Shown here one piece after another: positions 36,198 through 46,699 of a stretch of DNA of 64,000 nucleotides; within the stretch, counting starts at the first letter, position 1, and every line of letters begins with the position of its first letter. A program made the position numbers and the translations under genes. Under the pieces are notes generated by a model, which had not been told where the DNA came from, made no database searches, and was given only the letters and a program-made list of their open reading frames with translations. Source of the stretch: Liopterus haemorrhoidalis (lineage: Eukaryota > Arthropoda > Insecta > Coleoptera > Dytiscidae). The stretch spans positions 6,698,501-6,762,500 of the forward strand of contig OZ020618.1 in NCBI GenBank assembly GCA_963971575.1, in the 5' to 3' direction.

Positions 36198-36498
36198 CAG
36201 AGCCACAGTAAGGGGGGTCGGAGGGGGCGAGGGCCCCTGGCGCACTAAGGAAAGGGGCGCTAACGGGCTTGACTAAGGGGCGCCATTGCGAATGCGAGGA
36301 TCTTTTTTTTTTCTGCTCATTACTTAGATTTTGGAAGGTGAGGACGTTTTTTTTGCTCATTACTTAGATTTGGGGAAGTGAGGACCTTTTTTTTGCTCAT
36401 CATTTGGGTTTTGAGAGATGAGGACTTTTTGTTTATTTATCAAGGGCGCCAAAAACACGGCTCTGCCCCTAGCGCAAGTTTTCCTTATTTCGGCTCTG
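36198..36498. mobile_element. hAT-like element, CAGAGC family, copy C
   Basis: Inverted relative to copy B, with ends CAGAGCCACAGTAAGG and CCTTATTTCGGCTCTG. Flanks TGCTACCAC and TGCTACAC suggest a target duplication. Contains about three diverged units related to the copy B minisatellite. Confidence 0.8.
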
Positions 36499-36699
36499 TG
36501 CTACACAATAAAATTCTACACTTAAATCTTAATTGTTAGCGAAAATTTTCACATTTTAAGTTTAAACTGTTCTCCTATTTAAAAAATATATTAAATTTTT
36601 TAATATTATTTATATAGTTAAGTCTGAAAATTAATGTACTAACTGTACTCCATTCAAAGCCGAAAGGCAAGAATAATGTATATATCTATCTATCTATCT

Positions 36700-36722
36700 A
36701 TCTATTAAATTTTTACCAGGTA
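36700..36722. repeat. (CTAT)n microsatellite
   Basis: Short CTATCTATCTATCTAT run. Confidence 0.8.
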
Positions 36723-36774
36723 GTAAGATCAGTAGAAAAAAAAGTCAATTTTAATAAAGATAACGATAATAATA

Positions 36775-38880
36775 CGAGGGGGCTACCTTTTAAGTTTTTA
36801 CAAAAACTAAGAAAAAAAAACATTTTTTTGGATCACACTGTTTTATTGCTTTTCAAAATGTTCGCCTTTAAGATTTATACACTTTTGCGTGTGTTCAAAC
36901 CAATTTTCGAAACATTTTTTCCACTCAGAAGTTGGTATCTCAAAAGCATGGTTTTCGAAGGCTCCAACAGCTTCTTGAGGTGATGAAAATCGCTGACCAC
37001 GCATTTTTTGTTTTACGTTGGGCAACAAAAAAAGTCGTTAGGGGATAAATCAGGTGAATACGGGCAATGAGACATTAATTCGATGTTTTACTCCTTCAAA
37101 TAATTAACTGTTTGACGTGCTGTGTGGGAGCTTACATTGTCATGATGAATGATGCGACGTTTTTGGTTGTATTTCCTGATTTTGTCGATGACTTCTGGCA
37201 AACAAATTGTATACCATTCAGCATTAACTGTTCTCCGATCTTCTAAAGGAATGGTTGCGACATGTCCAGTACAACCGAAGAAACAAGCGATCATTTTATT
37301 TGAAGTGCTTCGTGAACGAACAACTTTTATGGATTTCGGTTCATCTTGGAAAACCCAAACAGTGGATTGTTCCTTAGTTTCCGGTTCATATGAATAAATC
37401 CAAGTTTCGTAACCTGTAACGATGTATACGGATTTTGCAGTACCTAGGTTCATCAATCCATCGGGAACAGATCTTTTTCACAGCTAAATGTTCATGCAAA
37501 ATTGAATGTATTGCAGTCTGCGATATGCCAAAGGATGCCACTATCTCACGGTAAGTCACATGCCGATCTTCTTCAATTTTGCGCACAGCATCGATGTTTT
37601 TACTTGCCCGACCTTAATATATAAGGGGCAAGTATTGTAATCGCGGAAATTTATTGATGTCGAGATTTTGACTGATGACCACGTTTCATGGTTCAGGGAA
37701 TCCAAAAAACCTATTTTCGAAGTGCCGTCCGTGCCGTCCGTGCTCCCCACCCTATTTCCCAAAGGAATTGATCTAAAAATCTGACAAAAAATCTCCGTAA
37801 TGAACATTGATGGGAACCAGAATAGTTAACCAGGATTTTTTTTTCACCAGAATCAGATAAGTTTATCGAATACTGTCAATTTTTTTGTCGTTGAAAAAAA
37901 AAACTTTTTAATTTTATTGTGTGGTATCAAAACAAAGCTCTTAAGACGTAGATTAAGGAACGATAGATAGTTTCTTGAAATTATTTTCTTTTAGCCCAAA
38001 TTTAGCCAAAAATGTGCAAAATTTTTTGTCCCGCACCCTTTTACCAAAAAGGGTTAAAATAAAAATTTGAACAAATTATAGGTAATGTATATTGATCTGA
38101 GCTGGAAACGTACGAAAGGAATTTTTGATCAGATTGTGTTTTTGAAAAATATTGCAGTTTTTGTGCTTTTGAAAATATATATTTTTACTTGCCCGACCTT
38201 AATATATAAGGGGCAAGTATTGTAATCGCGAAAATGTTCGATGTCGAGATTTTGACTGATGACCACGTTTCATGGTCCAGGGAATCCAAAAAACCTATTT
38301 TCGAAGTGCCATCCGTATGTGTGTGTGTCTGTGTGTCTGTGTGTATACACGATAACTCAAAAACGGTTTAACTTAAAGAGTTCGTTCTGGTACTAAAAAA
38401 TTCTCCTAATAATTGGGAAGAACCCTATTGTTTTTTATTAAAATCCGAAACCGGAAACGGAAGTTATTAAACATTAAAATTTTAAAAAATTCGTAACTAG
38501 TAAACCAAGCCTTCGACAAAAAATTGTATAAGACAAAATTTGATATATTTTTGAAGATTTACCTAAATTTTTTTTAAATTAAAAAAAAATATGTATTTTT
38601 TTTATTATTATTTTTTTTTATAGGAGGGCAAGTCTAGCGGAGGTCTTCCTTCGCCACTGGTTTTGAAACACAACCGATTTTGTTCGACCTTCACGAGATT
38701 CATCACTGACTGACGCACGACCACGACGAATATCTGCAAACTAATTGTAAACATTCTTTTCTGATAGTGCTTTATTACCAAAAGTTGAACGAAGCGAATC
38801 TATGCATTGTTGTTGAGTTAGGCCGTTACTAAAATAGTTGGCATCCCTGTAAACAATCTATTCAACCTCTTTTAGTTAAC
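36775..38880 (-). mobile_element. Mariner element split by a nested repeat
   Basis: The left terminus CGAGGGGGCTACCTTTTAAG follows TA at 36773. On the minus strand, the N-terminal region (QQQCIDSLRSTFGNKALSEK, then FADIRRGRASVSDESREGR) lies at about 38640-38850. The protein then resumes at NIDAVRKIEEDRHVTYREIV (about 37590) and continues through ETWIYSYEPETK, HHDNVSSHT, NDFF and a C-terminal block ending at 36843. Several stops are present (for example after NYLKE). The middle is separated by about 1 kb of inserted repeat. No right terminal repeat was found. Same family as 5985-6452. Confidence 0.85.
37602..38655. repeat. Insertion inside the mariner: duplicated ACTTGCCCGACC unit around an R1 fragment
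   Basis: A block starting TTTTTACTTGCCCGACCTTA and running about 135 bp to GAAGTGCC occurs at 37602-37735 and again at 38186-38315 (about 95% by eye). Between them is a degenerate R1 fragment (37740-38180). The second block leads on to a GT-rich run, AT-rich sequence and a closing GAGGGCAAGTC, complementary to the opening ACTTGCCC. It disrupts the mariner reading frame. Confidence 0.7.
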
Positions 38881-38884
38881 ATTT

Positions 38885-39600
38885 CCTGATAATAAAATAT
38901 GACCTGTCATCATTAATTTGATCTAAAACAGTCCTTTTATAAAATTCCGGAAACTATTAGTCCACGAGTCCGGTTCTGCCTTTTATTAAGTAAGAAGTTG
39001 GTGAGTATGTTGGTTGTTTATATTACCGGTAAATGGAACAGTGCTTTGAATTATTTAGCACAGTTTTCGTAGCAAAGACTACTTAACTTTATGACCTAAC
39101 GCGTATATTGTTAAATAGCGTTCTTAGAAAGCTTTTATGACCTCTAGGTTTTAAAGGAAAGTAAGTGTAATGTCTTGGATTTTATGTGAAAAAATGTACA
39201 TTGTATGATATGTGGCTTGAAAATATGTTATAATTAAAAAAGTTTTTTGGTAAATTTTATAAAATATTTAGATTATAGCAATTCCAACATTGGGGTAGAA
39301 GAAAATGGGTCTAAAAAAAGTTTACCGGTACAGGGCCGTCCGAAGGAACAGAAGCTCCGTATTCTATGTCCCTCCGTATCCAAGGTGTCGAAACTAAAGT
39401 CTAAAGGTGCCTGTCCACTTGAGAGTAAATAGTGGCGAGCACCTCTCGATCGGGTCTATTCTCTAAGCATGATGTTAAAATCTTGGCGTCAGAAACTGAC
39501 GTTAATTTTTTTAACACCATTTTTAACCTAAATGCTATTTGCTAAACATATATGTGTTAATATTATAGCGCGGCGGCGTTAAAATAGCCAGTTAACGTTC
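38885..39600. other. Unassigned region
   Basis: The stretch 39408-39460 (GGTGCCTGTCCACTTGAGAG and GTGGCGAGCACC) shares TGTCCACT and GGCGAGC motifs with 41880-42010. Both may be ends of a Harbinger-like family, but no paired inverted repeat was demonstrated. Confidence 0.35.
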
Positions 39601-39602
39601 TA

Positions 39603-40884
39603 TAAGGTGTCTCAAAAGAAATTTTATATTTATTTAGCTTACTGCGTGAACGCAACGTATCCGAGGGGCGCGGGGGTTATGTCAATCGGTAGCCTGGCTC
39701 TGGGGAATTCAGTCGCTATGGAGCGTTTCTCGGGAGCAGACCGCGCGTTATGCGTGCGAGAGTTTTACAAAAACGGTGATTCGGCGACTGTAGCGCGTAG
39801 AAAATTCTGCAGTATTCGAGGTTTTCGCCACTTAAATGATGCGTCAAGCATTCCTCTCATTCGACATTGGGTTAAAAAATTTGAAGAGACTGGTACAACG
39901 CTGGATAAATCAAAATCCGGGCGACCTAGGTCATCAAGAACGGTAGAAAACGTGGAGAATGTTAATCAGTCTGTTCGTGACGACCCGAACCTTTCAATTC
40001 GGAAGCGCGCAAGTGCTTTAAATGTGCATAGATCATCATTACATCGCATTATGCACAAAGACCTAAAGCTGCACCCCTACAAAATTCAATTGGTGCAAGA
40101 ATTAAAGCCCCAAGATGCCAGTCAGAGGCTTAATTTCGTAAATCAGGTGATTGAGCGATTTTCAACGTTTACCAACATTTTGTTTTCGGATGAAGCTCAT
40201 TTTCATCTTAATGGCCACGTAAATAAGCAGAACTGCCGCTACTGGAGTGCAACGAATCCGAAACGCAAACATCAAAAACCCCTACATTCGCCTAAAGTGA
40301 CCGTATGGGCTGCGATGTCGGCGCGAGGAATTATCGGCCCTTACTTTTTTGAAGACGAAAGGGGGCGTGCAGTTACAGTGAATTCAGAGCGTTATGTGGA
40401 GATGTTAGACAACTTCTTGGTACCTGAACTGCAAAACTTTTCTGGCTATAACCAAAGAACATGGTTCCAACAGGACGGAGCAACTTCACACACGTCCAAT
40501 ATGTCTCTGCCACGTGTTCGTGAAATTTTCTCAGGCAAATTGATCTCCCGGAGAGGTGACATAAATTGGCCTCCACGCACTCCAGATTTAACCCCTATGG
40601 ACTTTTTCCTATGGGGTTATCTTAAATCTAAAATTTACGCCAATAAACCGACTTCACTGGCGCATTTGAAAGAAAATATCCGTCACGAAATGGCAGCCAT
40701 CCCTGAGTCCACCTGCCGAGACGTCATAAGTAATTTTACTGTTCGATTAAATGAGTGCCGAGAACGCGAGGGTCTACATTTAGACGATATAATTTTTAAG
40801 AAATAAATCCCCAAAAAGTGTATTTTAATAATTAATAAACATTTTTTCTATATACGGCTTACTTTTTTTTTAATCGATCCACTA
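39603..40884 (+). mobile_element. DD41D element copy 2: intact ORF, missing 3' terminal repeat
   Basis: The left end is TAAGGTGTCTCAAAAGAAAT after TA (39601-39602). Sequence follows the full element at 53802-55111 almost base for base until ATCGATCCACTA at 40884, then changes to unrelated GCGCCTACC. The last 27-28 bp, including the 3' GAGACACCTTG terminus, are gone. The element therefore has a transposase gene but only one terminal repeat. Confidence 0.92.
39718..40806 (+). CDS. DD41D-type Tc1/mariner superfamily transposase, intact
   Basis: 362 codons from the ATG at 39718; an in-frame ATG at 39679 would add 13 residues. The product would bind the element's terminal repeats and catalyse cut-and-paste at TA. 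Residues 1-60 form a helix-turn-helix region, GRPR lies at 68-71, and a second HTH lies around 90-112. The catalytic triad is D158 (FSDEAHF), D253 (QQDGATSHT) and D295 (PMDFFLW). There are 41 residues between the second and third Asp, the DD41D signature. Length fits the superfamily's usual 340-370 residues. No stop or frameshift is present, unlike the copies at 14445 and 53802. Codon usage is GC-richer than the surroundings, as expected for a recent arrival. Function is inferred; the host element lacks its 3' end. Confidence 0.9.
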   Translation: MERFSGADRALCVREFYKNGDSATVARRKFCSIRGFRHLNDASSIPLIRHWVKKFEETGTTLDKSKSGRPRSSRTVENVENVNQSVRDDPNLSIRKRASALNVHRSSLHRIMHKDLKLHPYKIQLVQELKPQDASQRLNFVNQVIERFSTFTNILFSDEAHFHLNGHVNKQNCRYWSATNPKRKHQKPLHSPKVTVWAAMSARGIIGPYFFEDERGRAVTVNSERYVEMLDNFLVPELQNFSGYNQRTWFQQDGATSHTSNMSLPRVREIFSGKLISRRGDINWPPRTPDLTPMDFFLWGYLKSKIYANKPTSLAHLKENIRHEMAAIPESTCRDVISNFTVRLNECREREGLHLDDIIFKK

Positions 40885-42860
40885 GCGCCTACCGAAAGCG
40901 CCTACCAAAACGGTGGCTTTAAAAGTTAACGCTAGTGTTCAGTTTGCAAAAATGGCTGATCCTATTTAAGTAAATGTCATGTTATTTAAAAAAAAATGAA
41001 TAAAACACAAGACGGTAGGAATATTAATCAACTTTCTATTAATTTTTAAAGTGAATTCTTTACAGTAGAGATAAGAATGACGCTTCATAATTTTTGTTAT
41101 ACAAGTAACCCAGACGCAAGTTCAAGTAATTGTATAGAAAGGAAGTAAATGGAGTATTTGAGAGCAGTTTTGGTTTTTGTTGAGACACAGAACTTAAAAT
41201 TTTAATCCTCTGAAAGCTACAAAACTTCACTTATGCCTCCGCCGTGTTTCAAAATATCGCAGTACATTTTAATGGTGTATTATTTGAAGAAACAATTGAT
41301 GAGATTGATAATGACGATCACAACAGTGTTATTCCAGGGTAGAAATAGCGTAATAAATCAAATTTAATAATTAATATCACCGAACACCTTTTTAAAAATA
41401 GAATGAACATATAATTCACATATTATTAAAAAATTAGATAAACTGTTATAATACAATGTAGTATATAAATTGATTAAACAAAAGTTGAATAAAGTTATAT
41501 TTTTATTTAATACACTGTGGAAACCAGTTATAATGAGAATCACAGGACCAAACATTTCTGTTCCATTTTTAAAATAAATTTCGCCACTGAATATTTAATT
41601 CAACACCGAAATATTAGGTTAAGATTCTCTTGGCATTTGACTAAATAAATACTCCTGTTAAAATTCAACGTAACAGCGCATGCGCGTGTAGCTAATATTA
41701 GCCTCTCTACAGGGTGTGTTAGCACCTCGCGTTAACAAATATTGTTTTAACGCTTACCTTAACAAATGCTCTTACAGAATAGCATTTTTAGATAATGACG
41801 TTAGACATGGAGTTAAAATAAAAATATTAACCTGACGCTAATTTTAACGCATTTCTTACAGAATACACCCGGATAGCAGTTACTCGCCAATGGACACACA
41901 TCTGAGAGTAACTCGCGGAAAGTGGCGAGCTACTCTCCGAGAGCTAACTACTCTCAACGTACTCGCTAGTGGACACGTGCTCTCTATCCTCTCCGATAGT
42001 AGCTCGCCAAATACGAACTGTGTTCGAATTCCTGAGAATGCTATCGAGAGCTGTCTGCTTACAAGATGTTCCAAAATTCGTCACCGGAGGAAATAAATAA
42101 ATTAATCGGCAGTATGTATGTAAAACAGTACCAGAGCGCCTAGTACAATATTTGATCACCAGACTGCGTATCCGAGCGTGTCAATTCTAATAGCCTTTAG
42201 AGTAATCCTGAAACCAATCAGTATGCTCTAAATTAAAATCAACCTATAAAAATCGATTTCCAAGTCTTTTAATCTGTAAAATTCCCTAAAAAATACCAAT
42301 TTTCTTCTTGTTTAATGTTTTATTCTGAATATTTTTAAAATTCTGTACTTTTTCTAGAAGTTTTAACGTTCTTTCAGAACTCGTTGCCACAACACAATAC
42401 ATTTTTCAAACAATTCCCCTAACATGGGCAATTTAAACATTTATAACAATGTCGCCAACTGTAGAACTCGAGTAAAGTTTTAATTTAACTGCAATGAATA
42501 AACATTAGAAAGATAGGTCGCGTACTTACTCTAGAACTCGCACGTTAAGACTGTTTATTTCCAGAGAAGTAATAAGAGAACATATAGAAACATAAGAACA
42601 GGATTATGAGATGCATAGAGACATAGAGAGAACGTAAACAGGGCTTATTGACATAGTAAGTATAGCGAAATGCGGTGGAAGAAACGGGTAAGTGTAGCAG
42701 AGTGCGGCGAGAAAAACAGGCTGCCGCCATATTTGACTTGGTCAAAACATTAGCTTATATCTTATATCCATGTAATATCTGCTCTACATCATTCCACGGA
42801 AACCTGGGGTTCCGTAGGACGATTTCAGGGGTTCCGCAACTTTAATTAAATGGTTTTATT
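40885..42860. other. Unassigned repeat-like region
   Basis: Holds ACCTTAACAAATGCTCTTAC and GAATAGCATTTT (41756-41790), which recurs near 53730 beside DD41D copy 4. Also holds the TACTCTC/GGCGAGC motif cluster (41880-42010) and an inverted copy of the GGATACGCAGTCTGGTG repeat (about 42150-42178; direct copies near 47210 and 52568). No gene. Confidence 0.4.
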
Positions 42861-42904
42861 CTGTTTTTTTAGGGTTTTGTAGGTATGACCAAAAAATTCT
42901 TATA

Positions 42905-43027
42905 TACTAGCATCGGCGAATCAACGCAATTACGTCACAATACGTAACAAACGACTGTATTGATTGGAACAATGCAATTGTTTGTTACGTCGTGTGACGT
43001 AACTGCGCTGATTCGCCGCCGCTAGTA
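42905..43027. mobile_element. 123-bp palindromic MITE inserted in R1 copy D
   Basis: Inverted ends TACTAGCATCGGCGAATCA and TGATTCGCCGCCGCTAGTA, extended by TTACGTCACA and GTAACAAAC on both arms. Almost the whole element can fold into a hairpin. Flanked by ATA (42902-42904 and 43028-43030). The empty site CTTATACCGTC is seen in copy B. Confidence 0.85.
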
Positions 43028-43544
43028 ATACCGTCATTTTGTCGTCTATATGCCTGTTTGTCTGTTCGGTAAAAATTGTAGCCAAACGGCTAAACCTAGA
43101 GAGTTGAAAATTGGCATGCTTATACAACTCTTTAACCCGCACATAGGAAAAATACTAAAACATCTAAAAAACATATCCACCTAAAAATATAAACAAATAT
43201 GTGCTCATCGAAAAAAAATATATTTTTTTAAAATTCTGAGTAGGGTATCAAATTAAAGCCCTTAGTACGTGGATTAACGATCAAAATTTTATTTTTGCAA
43301 AATAAATTATTTGTATGCGATTTTTGCCAAATTGTGCAAAAAAATGTTGTCCCACACCCTGTAACCCAGATGGTATGAACTAAAAATTTGAAAAAAATCT
43401 AAATTATGTACATTTGTGTGATCCGGAATAGTACAACAGGTATTTTTGATCAGATTATGTTTTCGGAAAATAACGATTTGTTTGTGTTTTTTGGTTGACG
43501 ATGTGCAAAAGTTATAGCTATTTAACACACTATATTAGAAGGCG

Positions 43545-43600
43545 TATCCTGGTTTAATGGTTCGCTCCCGGGCAGAGGAGACTATTTTTTTTTCCCCCAT
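43545..43600 (+). ncRNA. Collapsed tRNA-like unit inside R1 copy D
   Basis: A perfect A box TGGTTTAATGG (43550-43560) runs directly into a B-box-like GGTTCGCTCCC (43559-43569), and a T run follows at 43586. The region between the boxes seen in copies A-C has been deleted. Confidence 0.45.
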
Positions 43601-44187
43601 TTTTATTTTATTTAAATTATTTTGCCAAATTCTAGTTATATTTTGGCAGATATTGCATTTAATTTTTAAGAGCGTAAATTTAATAACCAGTTGGAATTGT
43701 TAGAATTATATTTTCATTCTATGTGTCATGTATACGAAACCAGAGGGGCGGAGCATATGACTTAAAACAACCAACGGAAGCCATAGGGGCAATTTTCAAA
43801 ATCATAATGAACCTTGCTATATAAAAAAATACTGCACATATTTAGAAACCTAAAAAATGGTATTAAATAAATAAATAAATAAATAAACAAATAAAATTAG
43901 GTATTCGAATTAAAATTAACAAAAAAATATTTTAACATAAAATTTGTTTTTAAAGCTCTTAGATTAATAGACGATAAATTATTTTAAAAATATCGTTCAT
44001 TTTGCTGTGATAACGCCTTCACTTTTTATATACCTACGAAACCCTGCAATGTGTGAAAATTCACACTTCACATCAATTTTTTAAATGGCTCTTTGTTTCG
44101 ATACAATGATTTTGGTAAACATTTAAAATTGAATAACTTTAAATCTGAGGGTGCTAAAAATTATAATGATTTCAAATAAATGTTTAT

Positions 44188-44373
44188 ATTATCTGTCTCA
44201 TTTGGTAATACGGAACTAACAGTGAAAGTTCATTATTTATGTTGTATATTGACAATACATTTATAATATTGTCATAGTATTGGTTCACACGGATACGCCA
44301 AAGTCTGTTTACACCACAACAGTCACCAAAGTAACCAAATCTAGTTTCGTATTACAAATTGAGACGGATTATA
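44188..44373. mobile_element. MITE of the ATCTGTCTCA family
   Basis: Left ATCTGTCTCATTTGGTAATA and right TATTACAAATTGAGACGGAT are inverted. A close relative occurs twice at 57317-57989 with the same interior (GTTCACACGGATACGCCAAA). Confidence 0.8.
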
Positions 44374-44379
44374 ACAAAT

Positions 44380-45094
44380 ATATAAGATCAAAAGTTCCAA
44401 AGAAATAGCATTTAAACTGTAGGGGTCTGCATATGTAAGAAGGTTGAAGACCACTGCCCTACACTATAAACAAATGTCTTTTTCTATTATATTTTTTTCG
44501 TAGGTAGTTCAACCTAAACCAACTTTTTTACGTTGTCCTTAGAAAATTGTTGCAAACTATACTAAACATCTTAATTTATTCCATCCTAAGAAGTTAATTT
44601 GCATATTCAGTAACAAAAACACCTGCAGCGACCCTGTGTCTGCGGCTAACAGAATCGTAACGATGGCAATTGCAATAAAACGAAACGCTACCATACACGT
44701 CTTTTACCAGCCCCTAGCATGGTATGCAACCAACACTACGGAAATGTCTTGCGGGTAGCAGGATTGGATTCAGATATCTTCTAATTAAGAAGTTTCACGC
44801 TTATTGGAACTATTGTTTTAGTACTATAATAGTTACATGAAAGATGATTTAATTAATGTGGTAGAGTTAAATAAATTTCAGTTTGAAATGGAGATGTTAC
44901 ATTGCTTCAATGTTAACAAACAATTTTTTCCTTTTGTTTGTTAGTTTTAGAAGCTTTGGCTATTAGCCACGATTACGAGCAAGATTACGGGTTTTTAAAA
45001 TTATGTTTATAATTTAATATTTTCTGATGTGATATATTTATAAATAATTTCATAAATATCTAGAGAGTTAGCAGCAAGAAGCGTCTGAATATTG
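44380..45094. other. Unassigned region
   Basis: GTTGAAGACCACTGCCCTAC (44443-44462) resembles a hAT right end. Otherwise nothing. Confidence 0.4.
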
Positions 45095-45102
45095 GTAAAA
45101 AT

Positions 45103-46129
45103 CAGTGGCGCAGCCAAGGAGGGGGGGCGACGGGCCTGGGCCCCTCCCAAGCCCAGCAGGTTACACGGCGCTGCTCGGGAAGTTGAAGATAAAATTTGTT
45201 AAACATAACCAGTGGCGCAGCAGAGGGGGGCGACGGGCCTTGACTCCTCCCAGGACCAGCTGATTACACGGCGCTCCTCGGAGAGTTGAAGATAAAATTT
45301 GTTGACCACAACAGTAGTTAATTTTTCAATTATTTCATTGTAAACAATATTGGCATTTTTATTATTTTTTTTTTTCGTATAAATAAAAAAAATTTGCCTA
45401 CTCTTGATAGGGGCCGTTATTGTTCAAGTGAAAATACATCATTTTCCAAATATGCTTCAACGAATTATATGAATGGGAGCGTTGATCCTTTTTCCCCCTG
45501 ACACATCGACTGTTTTAGTCGCCCAGTCAAATAATAAAACTGTTTTAAACAACTAATTACTCGATTCAGATAAGATAAAGTGGAAATCTGACTTCGGAAT
45601 AACCTTCACACGAGTCTGTTCGTTCGGTACAAATTGTGGCCAAGCGGCTGATTTAGAGAACTGAACATAAGTAAGAAAAATATTGAGACTTCAAAAATAT
45701 ATCCCGTGAAAAATATAAATAAATATGTATTTATCGAAGAAAAAATCAAGTGAAAGTTTTTGATACATGGATTAACAATTACATTTTTTTATCAACAAAT
45801 AATGGAATTATTATTTCATATAAACATCAATATCCAACAGCAGGGGTGTCGAACTGATTTGGGTCGCAGTCTATTTTACATACAAAATGATAAGCAGTGA
45901 CGGAACTTTAAATATCCCGAAAGGTTTCTTGACATTTTTTTATAAACAGAAAAGGGGAACAGAGTATATTTTACATTTTTAAATATATTTTTCCCCTAAA
46001 TAAGCTCAAGTGATTTTGATTACCGCTTCAGGGGCCACAAAAAAAATAAGGTTGAGGGCCGTATGCGGCCCGCGTGCCCTCGAAATTTGATTCGGCCCTC
46101 CCCAAGACAAAATCCTGGCTGCGCCACTG
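45103..46129. mobile_element. hAT element, non-autonomous, 1027 bp
   Basis: The ends CAGTGGCGCAGCCAAGG and CCTGGCTGCGCCACTG are flanked by a perfect 8-bp duplication GTAAAAAT (45095-45102 and 46130-46137). The first 107 bp are tandemly duplicated (second copy from 45210). The interior includes a degenerate R1 piece (about 45610-45800) and the terminal region of another hAT family (CAGGGGTGTCGAACTGATTT at 45842, GCGGCCCGCGTGCCC near 46065). No transposase. Confidence 0.9.
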
Positions 46130-46195
46130 GTAAAAATGCATTATAAAAAATCTTTTATAATGCATAAATATTGTTAAATAAGAACAAAATGTTGG

Positions 46196-46695
46196 TTTAA
46201 TTTTAATGGGACGGTTGGGACTGCATATTGCTCACAAGTTTGTCAATATTCGGGGAAACAACTGATGTAGCAACACGCAACGTGTTTTCTAGGTATGAAT
46301 CCGTTATACGCGTCCTTGTTTTTGATTTAACGAACTTCAACCGAGAAAATAACTGCTCACATTTGTAAATGCTTCAAAAGAACGTAATTCTCTTCTGAGA
46401 AAAATCTGTGAGTTTCGGAAATTTGTCAACTAGGAAATATTCATTGTAAAACTCAATTAGTGAAATATCTTTCATTTTTTACTTCAAATCTGAGTTCTCT
46501 TGTAGTTCAAGTAGTTCCATTTGCAGAGAAAGTGGCGCTTGTTCCACATCAACATCAACCGTTTAACCGCATTTGATCTCTGAAAACAAAGACATACTCG
46601 CGGGCCAGATGCAATGGGATTTTGGATAGTTATCGCGGGCCGGACAAAATGAAGCAACGAATTTAGGTCCCGGCACGCGGGCCGTTGGTTGCACA
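46196..46695 (-). pseudogene. hAT transposase C-terminal remnant with one terminal region
   Basis: Minus-strand pieces in broken frames read APLSLQMELLELQENSDLK, then FYNEYFLVDKFPKL, YKCEQLFSRLKFVKSKTRT and RITDSYLENTLRVAT. This is the order of the hAT C-terminal dimerisation region, closest in style to the GTF2IRD2/ZBED-type transposases. The plus-strand sequence at 46620-46695 (GCGGGCCGGAC and GCGGGCCGTTGGTTGCACAT) looks like that family's terminal region. The catalytic core is deleted. Confidence 0.65.
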
Positions 46696-46699
46696 TGCC

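Larger units (their letters stand above)
42862..44080 (-). repeat. R1 interspersed repeat, copy D
   Basis: Inverted copy starting TTTTTTAGGGTTTTGTAGGT. The tetranucleotide array is reduced to about three units (43045-43065), and it ends with TTCACACTTCACATCAA near 44078. A 123-bp MITE is inserted at its ACCCTTATACC site. A short AAATAAAT run (43865-43892) is copy-specific. Confidence 0.85.
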
